Source of the DNA: Girardinichthys multiradiatus
Lineage: Eukaryota > Chordata > Actinopteri > Cyprinodontiformes > Goodeidae
DNA: 64,000 bases
NCBI RefSeq assembly: GCF_021462225.1
Contig: NC_061799.1
Location: forward strand, 47,231,914 to 47,295,913
Reading direction: 5' to 3'
Made by a program: the position numbers and the translations under genes. The stretch's first letter is position 1; each line of letters starts with the position of its first letter. This document shows, piece after piece, positions 11,101-23,921 of the stretch. The notes under the pieces were generated by a model. That model did not search any database. It saw only the letters and a program-made list of their open reading frames with translations, and was not told where the DNA came from.

Positions 11101-14100
11101 CCAGCGGCAGGTCGGGCAGCGGATGCCGGCGCGGTGTGGAGCACTCCTCGCTCTGCGTGCTACGCCTGCTGCCGACCTCGTCCAGGCTGCTGTTGGACGG
11201 CACGCGACCTTTGCCCCCCATTTGGCTGCCGAAGTCGTCCGAGTTGCTGTGGCTGTTATGCGAGCTCTCGGTGCTCAAGTTCTCGGAGCTGGAGTCCTGT
11301 CGCAGGGAGTGGGCGGAGCAAGTGGACAGACTGTGGGCGGGGTTGCTCAGGTGGTAGACGGGGTTCTGGAAGGAGAGCGGCTGCAGACTGCGCTGCTGGC
11401 TGACGGAGGGGTGCAGGGGTCGCCTCACCTGCGGCGCACTCTGTGGCTGACCGTCTCTGGGTGAAACCTTGGATTGGTGCGGCGCCGGCTGGGGCGTCAC
11501 CGGGTTGGAGTGGGGGTAAGTCACCGGGGCCGGGCCATGCCCAACAGAGACCTGAGAACCCACCCTGCTGAGACGGGGTGGGGCCTCATGGTGTGTTGGG
11601 GGCCCTATGGGGCCATGAAGGCTCTGAGAGTCCTGAAGGTCCACCAGAGAGACGCTGCGACCATTGGGTAGCAGGCCGTCCCGCTCCTCCTGATCCGAGA
11701 AACTGGTGTGGACGGAGGGATGCTGCTGAGCCAGCAGGGGGCGCTGGCTTCGACCATAATCCTCCATCAGCTCACCGGCTGGAGACTGAAGACTGCAGAC
11801 CTCACTGCGGCTGCAGGAAGTCACACAGACATTAGAGACAGGAAGCGACCACAAAGACATGTTCCACCGTTTAAAGATCTAGTTGATTTTGATCTCTGAA
11901 CAGATGGAAAAACACAAAACCTTTCCATGAATTTAGTTTTTACAGCTTTTTTTTGACTCTTAGGAGGCATCTGCCATCTTCTATGATGGCATCACCCTTC
12001 ATCTGTGGCGTTGGAGCAGCATCTTATCTACAGCTGGGAGGAAGCAGTCAGATCAGCTTATCAGGAAGGTCAGATCTGTCCCAGGATGCCTCCTGGACGA
12101 CTACAGGTGGTGGAAGACAGGAGGACTCTAGAAAGATAAGATCACTGCTGGACCATGTCTCCACCCACTGCTGGACCATGTGGGTGGAGACCATGTCTCC
12201 ACCTCATGCATGAAGCTGTTGCTGAACTGGAGATCTTCAGTGACAGACTGCTGCATCCAAGATGCACAAAGGAGCGTTATCACAGGTCCTTCCTCCCAGC
12301 AGCTGTTAGACTTAATGATCATCACTGATCGCATCAAGCTCAGTAAGTATTCACACCCCTGCTGATATTTAGACAGTTTTTTTATTCCTTGTAAATAGTC
12401 TGTTATTGTTTTTTTTTGCAGTTTGTAAATTTTTAAATGATCCTGTTTAATATTTTTAATAACTGTACAATATGTTTTTCATGTTGTAAATGATCCTTTA
12501 ATGTCATGCTGTCAGTCGTTTTTATATTCCAGACAACCACGAAATCAGGTGGTGCATCTGAGTAGGTGTGGGTATATATTGTTGAATATTATGGGTCGTT
12601 TTCAACATTATTTGATTTGTTTTTATGTTTGATTGTGAAATAAATATGTAACATGGTGTCTGCATCTGCACTGAGGAATATGGATCTGCATGGCTTCATT
12701 TTCATGTTCTGGTCTGAAATAAATTATTCATTCATTCATATTCTTTACCTCCATGCTTCCATCAGCCTGAATTCCCCACTGAGGGACAATAAAGCTCATT
12801 TCTATTCTATTCTATTAACTTCTAATGATGATGATTCCATGTTTCCAGGGGTTTCAGGGTTCAGTTCTCAGTCTCCTGCCTTTTCCTGCTCTCCCTCTTT
12901 ATCCACAATCTGAGGAATGTTGTTGGAATTGGTTTAGGTGAAAAAGCAAACATGGGATCATCAAACATAACTCCACTTCCTGTCCAACGTGGAAGCAGCT
13001 GGGTTCTGGCAGCTGATTGGTTACCTGTCGGCGGGGTCCTCGAAGATTCGCTGCAGCCCCGACGACACGCTGCCGCTGATGTTGTGGGTGGGGCTGTTGT
13101 CCTGGAAACGCCTCAGCTGCTGCTGGATTGGCGTGGGCGTGGCCAGACAGCGGGAGATGTCTCCCAGAATCCTCGGCAGCGGGCCCAGCTTGGCTACGGT
13201 GGCCTGCAGGAAGGAATTTTCACCCTGTGGTCGCCGTGTGTTGGTGTGTTTGTGAGCAGATGGATTGAACCGAAGCGTCGGGTGGAGGCGGGAAAAAGCA
13301 ACACATGGTGGCAGGAAGTGAACAGAAAGAGGAAAAATAGAGGGAAAAACATGAGGAGAACTTAATGGAAACCAAAACAAACCTGGAACATCATGCTTCT
13401 ACTGAACAGAACCAGAACACAGCAGAACCATGCTGAGAGTGAGCTCCGACAGGTGAGACGGGTGAGGGGGGGTGAGGCACAGCTCAGCTGGTGGAGGGGG
13501 TGGGGGGTCATGCTGTGATGTTCAGTCAGGTGGAGTTAATGAGGTTAGATGATCTCCAAACACACCAGCTGATCACCGATCAATCATCACATTTATTCAA
13601 TTAGACAAGATTCATCCCTGAGACCAGAACATGGTTCTGATCCAACAACAAACCGCTGCAGGACCGACTTCAACTTCATTTATTATTAGTTATTTTCACT
13701 TTGTTATGAATCAGTTTGTCCATCTGGGTCTCCGAGGCTGAGAGACCCGGACCTGAACTGGATTTAGTCCAGAACCTCCAGGAAACCCTCCAGAGGAAGA
13801 ATTCCTGAGTCTCCAGTTAGAACAAAAGCTGCTAAAACTGATTAAAACAACTTTTCACAGGATAAACCAGGTTTGGGTTGACTTAAAATGGGTTTTAAAT
13901 CAAGGTTTTATTCTGGTTAAACTCACTGAATCTAAACATCTAGAGAAGAATCCAGAACCAGCTGCTGCATGTCAGGAGCTCCATGATGGACCCATCCTTC
14001 TTTGCACCGTTTTTACTTTTAATTTCAACGCAAGCAGATTATTCATGAACTCATCTCTGCTGCAGGTTTTGGGTCGAACTGATTCAGAACCGTTTCTGAG

Positions 14101-14223
14101 TCGACATCAAAGTCTGGAGAAATTTAGGAAACGTCCTTAACTGACACGGATAAAGATCCAACCCGTTCTCCTGAATGTCCTGGTTTATAAAACATGATGC
14201 AGCATTTTTCCTGCAGCAGAACA

Positions 14224-14258
<35 letters not shown>

Positions 14259-17200
14259 TGTCGAGCTGAGAGACGACCTCCCACAGCAGAGCGTGCAGCA
14301 CCGACAGCTCGCGGCCCAGGTCGATGTAACCCTCGAAGCCCGGCGTGTTGGACAGAGTCTCCGGGTTGGAGATTTCCGACAGGAAACGCATCATCCCGGC
14401 CCACTCGTGCTCCAGGAAGTCGTTCATAAAGGCCATGTACTCCTCCTTGTTCCCGAACCTGTTGAGGAAACGAGTCTCAGACCAGGAAAACAACTGAAAG
14501 GATCCACCTCCTGGAATGAATCGGAGCGCAGACTCACTTGGTGAAATTGGCGAGGTTCTGGATGACCTTAGCGATGAGCGTGAGGGTTCTGGACGTCCTG
14601 TCGTCCGGGTATTCCTGCATCAGACTGAAGAGCGACGGGGACATGATGGCGGGGCAGAGGAAGCGCAGGAAGAGCGAGGCGCTAATCAGACGCTTGCTGA
14701 TGTCCTGCGTGTGGCCGCGAGCGACGCACTGCTGCTTCCACGACGCAAACACTTCCTTCAGCTCCCGAGGGAACACGCTGCGGAGAAACGGGCCGGGACG
14801 GATCAGGATGAACTCTGACACAGGTAAACAACAGAACTCTTCAAAATGTTAACACAAGTTCCAGTTCTCTGGGGTCCAAAAGCAATCAGAACATTATTTA
14901 TTTATTTATATTTAGTATTAATAGATTATACAGACCTATTCATTAAATCAGAATCTGGTTCTGATGAGGCCCGTTTGTCAGACTAAAAGAACCTTTAGAA
15001 AATAACATTTAGCAGGTAATAAACATAGTTGACGGGTCAGAAATGATGAAGCTGGGTCAGACTGGGTCGCTGAGAACATGAAAACTCCTAAGGAACCGGG
15101 CCGGGCTCTGATTGGTCCGCTGATTGTCCTCTGATCAGTGATTGGCCCGTCCAGTGACTCCAGTCCAGTAACAGCATCATCAGCCAGAATGTTTCAGTTC
15201 AGTTGGGACCGGATGCTTCATGCAGGACCCAGGATAATTCTGTTCATCTCCTGCTGGGTTCTGAAGTCCAACATGTTTTAACCTGCAGAACATTTTCCCT
15301 TTAATGTTTGTTACGTTCAGCTGCTGAATTTAAACCGGGTTTATAAAAATGAGTTTGGATGATCAGATTTAACGGATCTCAGACAGAACCAAGAATTTTT
15401 ACGGACCAGTAAAACGGGCCTTTCTGGGGAAAACGGGCCCAGTTGGGTCTCTCTGACACGAAGTGTTAAATTATGCATAAGTTAGTGAGACGGCCCGCTC
15501 CACAGCGTAGGAGGTCCTGACCTCCTGACCTTCCTCAGGTTGCAACTTTTTAAAGGAACAACCAGCAGGTTCTGAGCTTTGGATCCAAGACACGGTAAAC
15601 AGGTAAAGATGAGGTCTTCAGAACATTAAAATCCAAACTCATCTGGGTTTAGAACTCAGTGCGGGTCTTACCAGTAGGAGTTGATGATCTTGCAGAAAGC
15701 CAGCTCGCAGCACATCTTCAGGTTGCTCTGATGTTCGGACAGATCGCTGCCGGAGCATCGACCCGGATCCACCTCACAGTTCTCATCCGACTCGTACAGA
15801 GCCTTGATGAACTCACCTGGAGACCCAAACACACACAAAGAACTTCATCACTACAGACCCAATCCACCACAGCAGAACCCTGAAGCTCTGAAAGGTTCCA
15901 CATGCAGCCACATGTTTCTGCTAGCTGAACATCTGGAGGGGCGAGGCGTTCACTGTCAGCACAGAGGCTGGGATTTTACAGCTGCAGCCTGCATTAAGCT
16001 TTAACGAGTCGCTCTGTGAGGCCGACCCGCAATGAATCACTGAGCGAGTTAATATTTAATAACCACAGCAGCACCGAGCTGCTGCAACATTAAAACAGAA
16101 CCCAACCCAACACGGAGCGGCTCTGATCCATTTCTACACAGGACGCTGGAGGAGGGGATGTTTTAAAAAAGGTTCATGTTTGCTCTCAGTGACAGAAAGT
16201 CTCAGCGGGTTCCCAACAGGAGGATCTATTTTCAGCTTCTCTTTCTTCTGAAATGTTAAAAAGCAGATGGAGGAGGAGGAGGATGAAGATGATTCATCAT
16301 TCAGCAGAAAAATAAACCAGAACCTGCAGGAATATCTGACGGCAGCAGACATGAGAAATAAAAACCCGTTAGGTTCTCTGACATGAACTCAGCTGGTTAT
16401 CCAGGAGCTTCACCACTCACCCAGAGCATCATGAAGATACTTCTGTCCCACCAGCTTCAGATACTCCTCGATGGCCTTGGTGGCCAGCGTGTTCTCCCTG
16501 AAGATCAGGACGTCATGGTCGGCACAGCGATCCACCTCCGACATCACCAGGTCAGTCAGGAAGTCCTGAACAGGAGATAAAGGAAAGGTGATGTCATCTA
16601 ACCTGAAGATGATTACTGGACCTCAGACTGAGGAACCGCCTGGATAAGATCTTTGACCCAGAAGACTGAACCAGACTGGCCAGCATCTGAAATGATCTGT
16701 TCCGCAGAAGTTGGAGGGTCAGTGAAGTTTAAGGTGTTCCTCAGGGCTGAGTTCTGAGGCCACTTATTTATGTCATTAGTAACAGAAACTAATGATCTAT
16801 CTGCTGAGGAAGATAATTTACTTTAAAAATGTAAAAAATCACTAATTAATGCATCATTTTTAAGGTTTAATGGTCCATCTGTTGTGATGCTTCAGACATT
16901 GAGTTCATTTCTGATGAATCAGTCACATTAAATCTCACATTCAGCAGGTGGAAGAAAATGTGGCTTTTTGAGAGTTAATTTCAGTTCATATCTATGCTGG
17001 AATACAGCGATATTATTTCATTTTTCCTACAGTCAACCATGGAGCCCTGAGGTCGTTGAAATAAATGTAAAATAAACACATAGTTCTAAGTTTATTGATT
17101 CAATAAAGGACACAAAATTTTTTATGTTTGAACTTCAGCTCCTAATTAATAAAAGTAGGGGTGCACTGATTGCAGTTTTCTGGCCAATCACCGATTTTTA

Positions 17201-20200
17201 AAAAGCCTAACCTGCTGATTCCGATTTTTCCAAATCCTGCCGCTGTCTGGTGTTATAATGTCACAATTGAACTAAACCTGTGAAACAATTCAAACTTGTT
17301 TTAATGAACCGCACGAGGCAGTGCTCTCAAATATAAATGAAAAGATAAAGAAAAGATAAGATCAGTTTTACATGTAAGCATCGACTGGTCGCCGATCACC
17401 CAAAATGATCGGCCGGCTGATCCATCGGTTCACCCTAAATAAAAGAAGACGTTTTATTAGAGTTTGTAATGAAATGATGTCTGATTTAGGACTTCCTCAT
17501 GAGGAAAAATAAAGACTTTAATAAAAACAAACATGTTAAAACTAAAGCTGCTCATAGACGTTTAACAGTAAAACTGTCATTAAATCTCAGTGGTTAGAGA
17601 GAAAAGTTCACAGGTTAACAGATATTAACCATCAGAAAGACCAGAGTCACCAGACCTTCACCTGGGATCTACCTCCAACTGGAACTGCATTGGGAACAAA
17701 ACCGCCTCCTAGTTCTGGTCACCAGGAGGAGCTCTTTTAAGATCACCACAGAAACCCTCCTCTGTGTTTTTACCCCTGAAGGCATCGTCGCCGCCTAACT
17801 GGACAGCTTTATGTTCTACCCTTGCTCATGGTGATGAAGACCACCTCTTTACTCCAAACCTGCTGACCAGAACACCACTTCATGCTGGAGGTTTTCATCA
17901 CATCCACCTCTAAAAACATTTAGCAGTGACCCAAATCACTAGATGAATCTGAGAAACTCCAGAAACAAAGAAGAGATAAAAAATCAACGAAAGGATCCTG
18001 CATCTCAGCCCAATTCAGAATATTGGTACGCTGACGTAGAATATAAAGGAGGTGGTCTGATACAAGCTAGACTGGGAGATAAAAGACTCATTAAAGAGCA
18101 GTTATGTTGAAATTATGGCTGAATACTAGAAACTAGAAATAATCTGCAGGCAGAGATGGAGTTAATGCATTGGGCGTCTTATGATTAGGATTTTTTACCT
18201 GGAAAAACAGACGCAACATTTAACATTTGGAGAGGCAAAGGCCTATCGTCATACTGTATCTATATTCATAAAGAGACAATAAGAAATGTTCAATCCATTA
18301 TGACACAGCTACAAAATAGATTTCTTCAGTTATCTACAACTTCATCATCATATACATTGATTTAATCTAAATATTTAGAATGTTTTTGAAATGCCCATCT
18401 TGAAGATTTTTCTCAAAACATATCTAGATGATTCAGGTCTTAAATTAATATCAAGATTATATCTTCATGAATTTAACAGCACAGATTATATTAAACAAAA
18501 ATGGGAAAGAGAAGCAAATTATTTAATATTGGAGGACTGAGTTGACTGGTATAATCTGGTTTATTCAATATTTATTATGGAACAAATCACATTTCATAAC
18601 AGACTTCAAGTGGACAATTTCAATAAAATTTGGGAGAAATGGAGAAGATATATTTTCCTAAGAAAAAGAAACAAATCTGTCTAACGTCCACCTCTGGTTT
18701 ATCGCTTGGAAGTCTCTAAAACCTCGATCAATTCACCAAACAGCCGGAACGTTAGAGAAATCATTTTCAAACATTGGCCCAAATTTTACAGGGATTTTTA
18801 TACAACCCCACATGACAACCTATAAGAGACGTCAAACATTGGAGATAGGGTTGCTGGAGCTTTCCAGGACCCCCGAAACAACCCTGGTAACCCCTGGTTT
18901 CCCGTGGTAACCCATGGTAACCCCTGGTAACTCATAACCTATAAGGACTTTTCCTGTATTATTTATTCAAACACAAAGTGTTTGGTGTTTAACGGTGACC
19001 CTGATGAAGGTCACAGGTCAGTTAATCAACATTTAGGAAGTTTAGGATATTTCATTCAAATAGTTCATTAAATTATTTTTCTCCCATTTCTGATTTCCAG
19101 AGACGGTTTTAGAGACTTTCATGAAGAAGCTTTTCTTTCTTTAAAACATTTTTTAAAAGATTAAAACTTTAGTTTTTATTCTAATGAATGACTGATGTTT
19201 AGCTTCCTTCTAATAAAATAAAGGCCCAAATAATGATCCTTCTAAAGGAATAATACATTTGATCAGAATTTTCATAAATAATAAACTCTGTGCATTTTCA
19301 TCTGAAGCAGCAGGGGGCGCCACGTCTTCAGCCTTTGCTGGAAGACGGTGAATAAAACGTTAAATGAAGAAACAAACTGAATAAATGAGAGGAATAAAGA
19401 TCAGGACCTGCTGATGTTCCTGCTCATATTTAGAAACTACGTCGTTCCGTGTTTGGATGAAATGTGAGGAAAACCGAATGGAAGAAACTGAACCTGCCAG
19501 CGAGTAACCCAGCATCTCTCAAGAAGAACCCGAGGTGTCGGTTCTGACCTTGGCCCGGCCGGTGCTCTGCAGGATGTGCACCAGCGCACACGCCATCTCC
19601 TCCTTGTTCTTCACGCTGATGACGGGCTCCAGCACGGAGCACAGCATGGTGTAGTTGTTGGTGATGAACTCGGCGAACTCCTTGTACTGCTCCATGGGCA
19701 GGATGGAGATGGTCTGGAAGCGCGACTTGATCCGGATCGAAGGACCGCCTCCTTTAGCCTTGCTGGCGGTCGGCGTGCTCACCGGGTACCACTTTTCCAC
19801 GAACTGCCGGCCCGTCATGCTCGGCACCGGGATGTTGACCAGACCCACGTAGTTGTTCTTGTCCCTCTTCTTCTTCTTGTCCACATCGCGGTAGATGTGG
19901 ACCGTGATGCTGCGCACGGTGGGCAGGCTGGAGAAGTCGAAGTACTCGCCCCAGAACAGGCTGTCCTGGCGGGTCTTGGTAGTGGTCCGGGCGTACAGAA
20001 CGTCGTCCAGACACAGCTCACAGAAGTACTTCTTCTTGGGCGGCAGATCTTTGGCTTCGATGATCCACAGACGCAGGAGGTTCTCCGCTCGCCGACAGTT
20101 GTCCTGGAAAGACAAACCCAAATAAGGTTCTGTGGATGTGTTTTAATGTTTGCAACCAACGGTACCAACACAACCAGAACATGTCTCTGAGTTGGAATAA

Positions 20201-23200
20201 AACCTGAATTCAGAACCAACTTGTGAAACCAACCAGATCATTCTGTCAACAGAAACGGGCCAGCACTGCTGAGCTGAACCACTGAAGCTTGCTACAAACA
20301 GAAACTCACCCGGACCTTCCGGACCTCCCTGCAGTCTGATGAAGCAGTTTTCAGAGGTAAAACTCAGTCTCACCTTGTTGGGCTGAATGGTTCTCCTCAG
20401 GTTCTCCATCCACTTGTCTCTCTCTGAGGCCGACGTGCAGCTGAAACACTTGCTGCCACCTGAGTAGGTCACCTGGCAGGAGAGACGTGACGAACAAACG
20501 TTAACAGTCAGCTACAGATCAGAGAGGACCGGTTCTGAAACGTCTGCAGAGCATGCAGAACCTGAACGTGTCTCTGCAGGAGATCTCTCTGTGTGTCTCA
20601 CCTCGAAGCAGAACTCCTGGCCCAGGATGCTGCTGTGCAGAGGTTTGATGAACACGTCTTCCTCCATGCTCAGGTCCAGAGCCTCCACCGCGCTGCCTGG
20701 ACTCAGCAGAGACTCGTGGGAGCTCGACTCCTTCAGCTTAGGAAGCCCGCGAGATCTGAAACCCAGAGAAGATCCAGATCAGAAGCAGCTGGTTAGATCT
20801 GGAAGCTAGGAGGCGCTGCTGAGCAGAGCAGCAGACCTCTGATGTACAGCACAGGCAGGAGAGCTGAAATACCTACGAAAAACAAGCCCAGAGCCAGCTG
20901 AGGGGGGTTCCCCAGAGCATCCCTGCTGCTGCTGCACCTGACTCCCCCCTGACTCCACCCAACTTCCCCCCTGACTCCACCCAACTCCCAATTTAACGCT
21001 CCGGCTGACAGTGGGAGACCCGTTCAATAACTCAAGCATCATCTGTACCAAGAGCTGGAAAAACAAAGTCCTGGGACACTATATCACCTGGGAGGGTTAC
21101 CATGGTAACGGAGCATCAGGAGGACGGGAGCTAGGCAGCAGGACATCCCAGAGTGACGAGCAAAACAGGCATTCAACTACAGACCTGCTTCAGGGTGGTG
21201 TGAGGATGAGGAGGAGTCAGCTGCAGCTTCATCAGCTGGAGGTTCTTTCATAAATCAAGAATCAGGAATCTTTATTGTCATTTTGGACCCATAATGGAAA
21301 TTCTGGTCCAGACACTCGGCTCAGAATGCCGACAGGTAAAATTAAGACACAAATAAAAATGATGAGAAACGTCAGGAGGAGCTGACAGCATCTCTGAAGA
21401 GAAGCATGAACTATGTACACATGAAGTATTTACATAAAGTGCAGCTCGTGCTGGAGGAGACTATGAGGTCGGTGAGGTCAGTGAGGTCAGTGAGGTCGGT
21501 GAGGTCGGTGAGGTCGGTGAGGTCATGAAATGGACTGAGAGTCTACAGGGAAACGACTGGCTTCACAATTCTGGGAAAGAAACAGTTTTTAAGCCTGTTT
21601 GTTTTGGATTTAATGCAGCTGAACCGCCGACCCGATGGAAGTGGGACAAACAGCTCATAGCCCGGGTTGGTGGGATCTGTGGCAGGCCTTCTTCTGGACT
21701 CGTGTAACACAAACCGAGTCCAGGTCTGGCACACGGCAACCCACAATCCCCTGCGCTGTCTTCACCACCCATGCCTCCTGTGCCACAGTCATGCTGAGAC
21801 AGGAAGTTGTCCGCCGTGGTCCTGTTAAAGTTTGTTAGTAAAGTTCTAACTGATGGGAACATCAGCCTCCATCTCTGGGGACCGGTCTCAGAACCAGATC
21901 CATTACCTGAGCCATGTTTCTGCCTATTTAAACAGTTTTACCTAAACGGTTCTGGTCCATCAGAGGGTCATGTGATGTCACTTCCTGTAGAGTTGCTGTG
22001 ATTCTGTTTAATCCTCCTGCTCAGTTACATAAACCCAGATTACTGATGGGATGTTTCTCTGACGGCGCCGGCCAATCAGCTCTCAAGGATTAAAGTCTGT
22101 CACATGACATTCACAGAACACCTCAAAGATCCGATCAGGTGGTCAGGTCCCCCTCCAGAACCCTGCAGTCCAGTCCCCTGATGACTGTGGAGCAGAAACA
22201 TTCTGATGGATCAGAGATCCAGCACAGACTCCAGAACCTGGAACCAGGAAACCATCTGAAACTTACAGAAGAACTAACCCAGTCTGGATGCTCCAGCTCA
22301 CCTTCAGCTCTGATCAGATCATGTTCCACAAGCTCTCACTGAGAAAGATTTGAGGTTCTACGGTTGGACAAATGAGTTCTGGTCCAAAAGAAGGGTAAAT
22401 GTTCACTTCACCAGAGAACTATCAGCTGACCTGCTGGCTTGTATTTACAGAACTGTACCAGTACCTTTACACTCCGGTTCCACCAGTAACTGCAGGTTCT
22501 GGACAGTAACTCAATGGAAAATCAGCCAGAGTCTAAAAAACCCAGAAAGACTGTTGATCAGAACCACTTTAAAGATTACAGGAAAAGCTGGTTTGGGAAT
22601 TCTGATCAGGATGATTTAAGGAACAAAATCCGGAGATCGTCCGGATTTACTGACAGCTGCCTCTGGACCCATGAGACCCGACCAGCTGGTTCTGGCTTGG
22701 AATCCTATAGGAATCCAACCGTGTTCAGAAACCCGGAGGTTTCCTGAGGAAAGATCTGATCAGAAAAGAAGAAGTCATATTATGGGATGGTTTTCATTTG
22801 GCCCAGTGATGCTTAAATGATCCAGACTGTCACCACGTTCTGGATCAAAGAGCAGAACCAGAACCAATCTGACCACGACACACAGATCCAAACTGGGCTG
22901 GGCTGTATTAGGACAGAAACCTGATCCACTCTGCAGCAGGAGGAGGAGCTCTGATCCAGAACCAGTTCAACCTGCTGCTGATGCATGTAGGACCCGAGAA
23001 GTTCTCACAGCAGAACCTTCCTATGGTTTCCTCAGTGAGGTTCTGTGTTCAGGTTCACATTCTGATCAGCAGAACCCAGACTCAGAACATCTTTATCAGA
23101 ACAGACAGAACAGTGGAGGGCTGGAACCAGACCGGACCCCAGAGACTAGACGCCGACCGGACAGCAGTGGGTTGGAACCGGACCTGACCGGACCGAACCA

Positions 23201-23888
23201 AACCCCAGAGACTAGATGGCGACCGGACAGCAGTGGGCTGGTAGGGAAACCCGATCTTTCCTGCAGGTCTGACTTGAAGATTAGGAGCCTAAATATGAAA
23301 ACTCTGAATCAGAACATGTTCTGATCCAAAACAGAGCTCAGCTCTGGTTCCTCTTAGCCATAAATCAGATCATAAACAATTAATGTTTATCTTACCCTGA
23401 GTCTTACTGGTTCCTAATGATACCAGGCTCAGATGACAGTCGGGTCACAGGTTGGTTCCAGTTATTCTGTTGGTCAGAACCTAAAACGTTTGGGAACCAT
23501 TTCTCTAAATCCATTTCTATCATCTTCCAAATAAAAAGCAATAATCTGTGTGTCATCTAAAAAAAAAAAAAAAACCTGCATTGGATTCCAGAACCAGAGC
23601 CCAGTGAAACCAGAAACCTCACACCCTGTTGACCCGTTTCCATCAGAGCTCGGCGGTTTGTTCTGCAAACAGCCGTCCTGCCTGAAGCTCTGCTCCTGTT
23701 CCGGTTCTGAGTGCCACCCTTTACATCCAAATGGACCGCTGGAACACAGCCTTCCCTACCCTGATGGTCCCAGTAAAACCCAAACTGACCGGTGAAACTG
23801 GACCCAGTACCATCCTACCTTAATCTGAGCGATGCTATCCGAGCCCTGCGGAGGAGAGAAGACGATCCGTCCATCAGCAGCTGGAGCT

Positions 23889-23921
<33 letters not shown>

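Larger units (their letters stand above)
16566..19548 (-). other. rasal2 intron 8
   Basis: 3.0 kb with the hAT-like MITE, the L1-like remnant and GGTAACCC repeats. The rest is AT-rich DNA with nothing recognisable. Confidence 0.85.

Noticed and set aside
11045..11464. Plus-strand open frame of 139 codons
   Set aside because: Antisense shadow of rasal2 exon 14, caused by its GC-rich codon use.
19576..20190. Plus-strand open frame of 204 codons
   Set aside because: Antisense shadow of the rasal2 C2 exon.
4961..20755. DAB2IP or SYNGAP1 as the identity of the RasGAP gene
   Set aside because: The C2, linker and C-terminal wording ([37 protein letters not shown] end) fits RASAL2 better than either paralogue.
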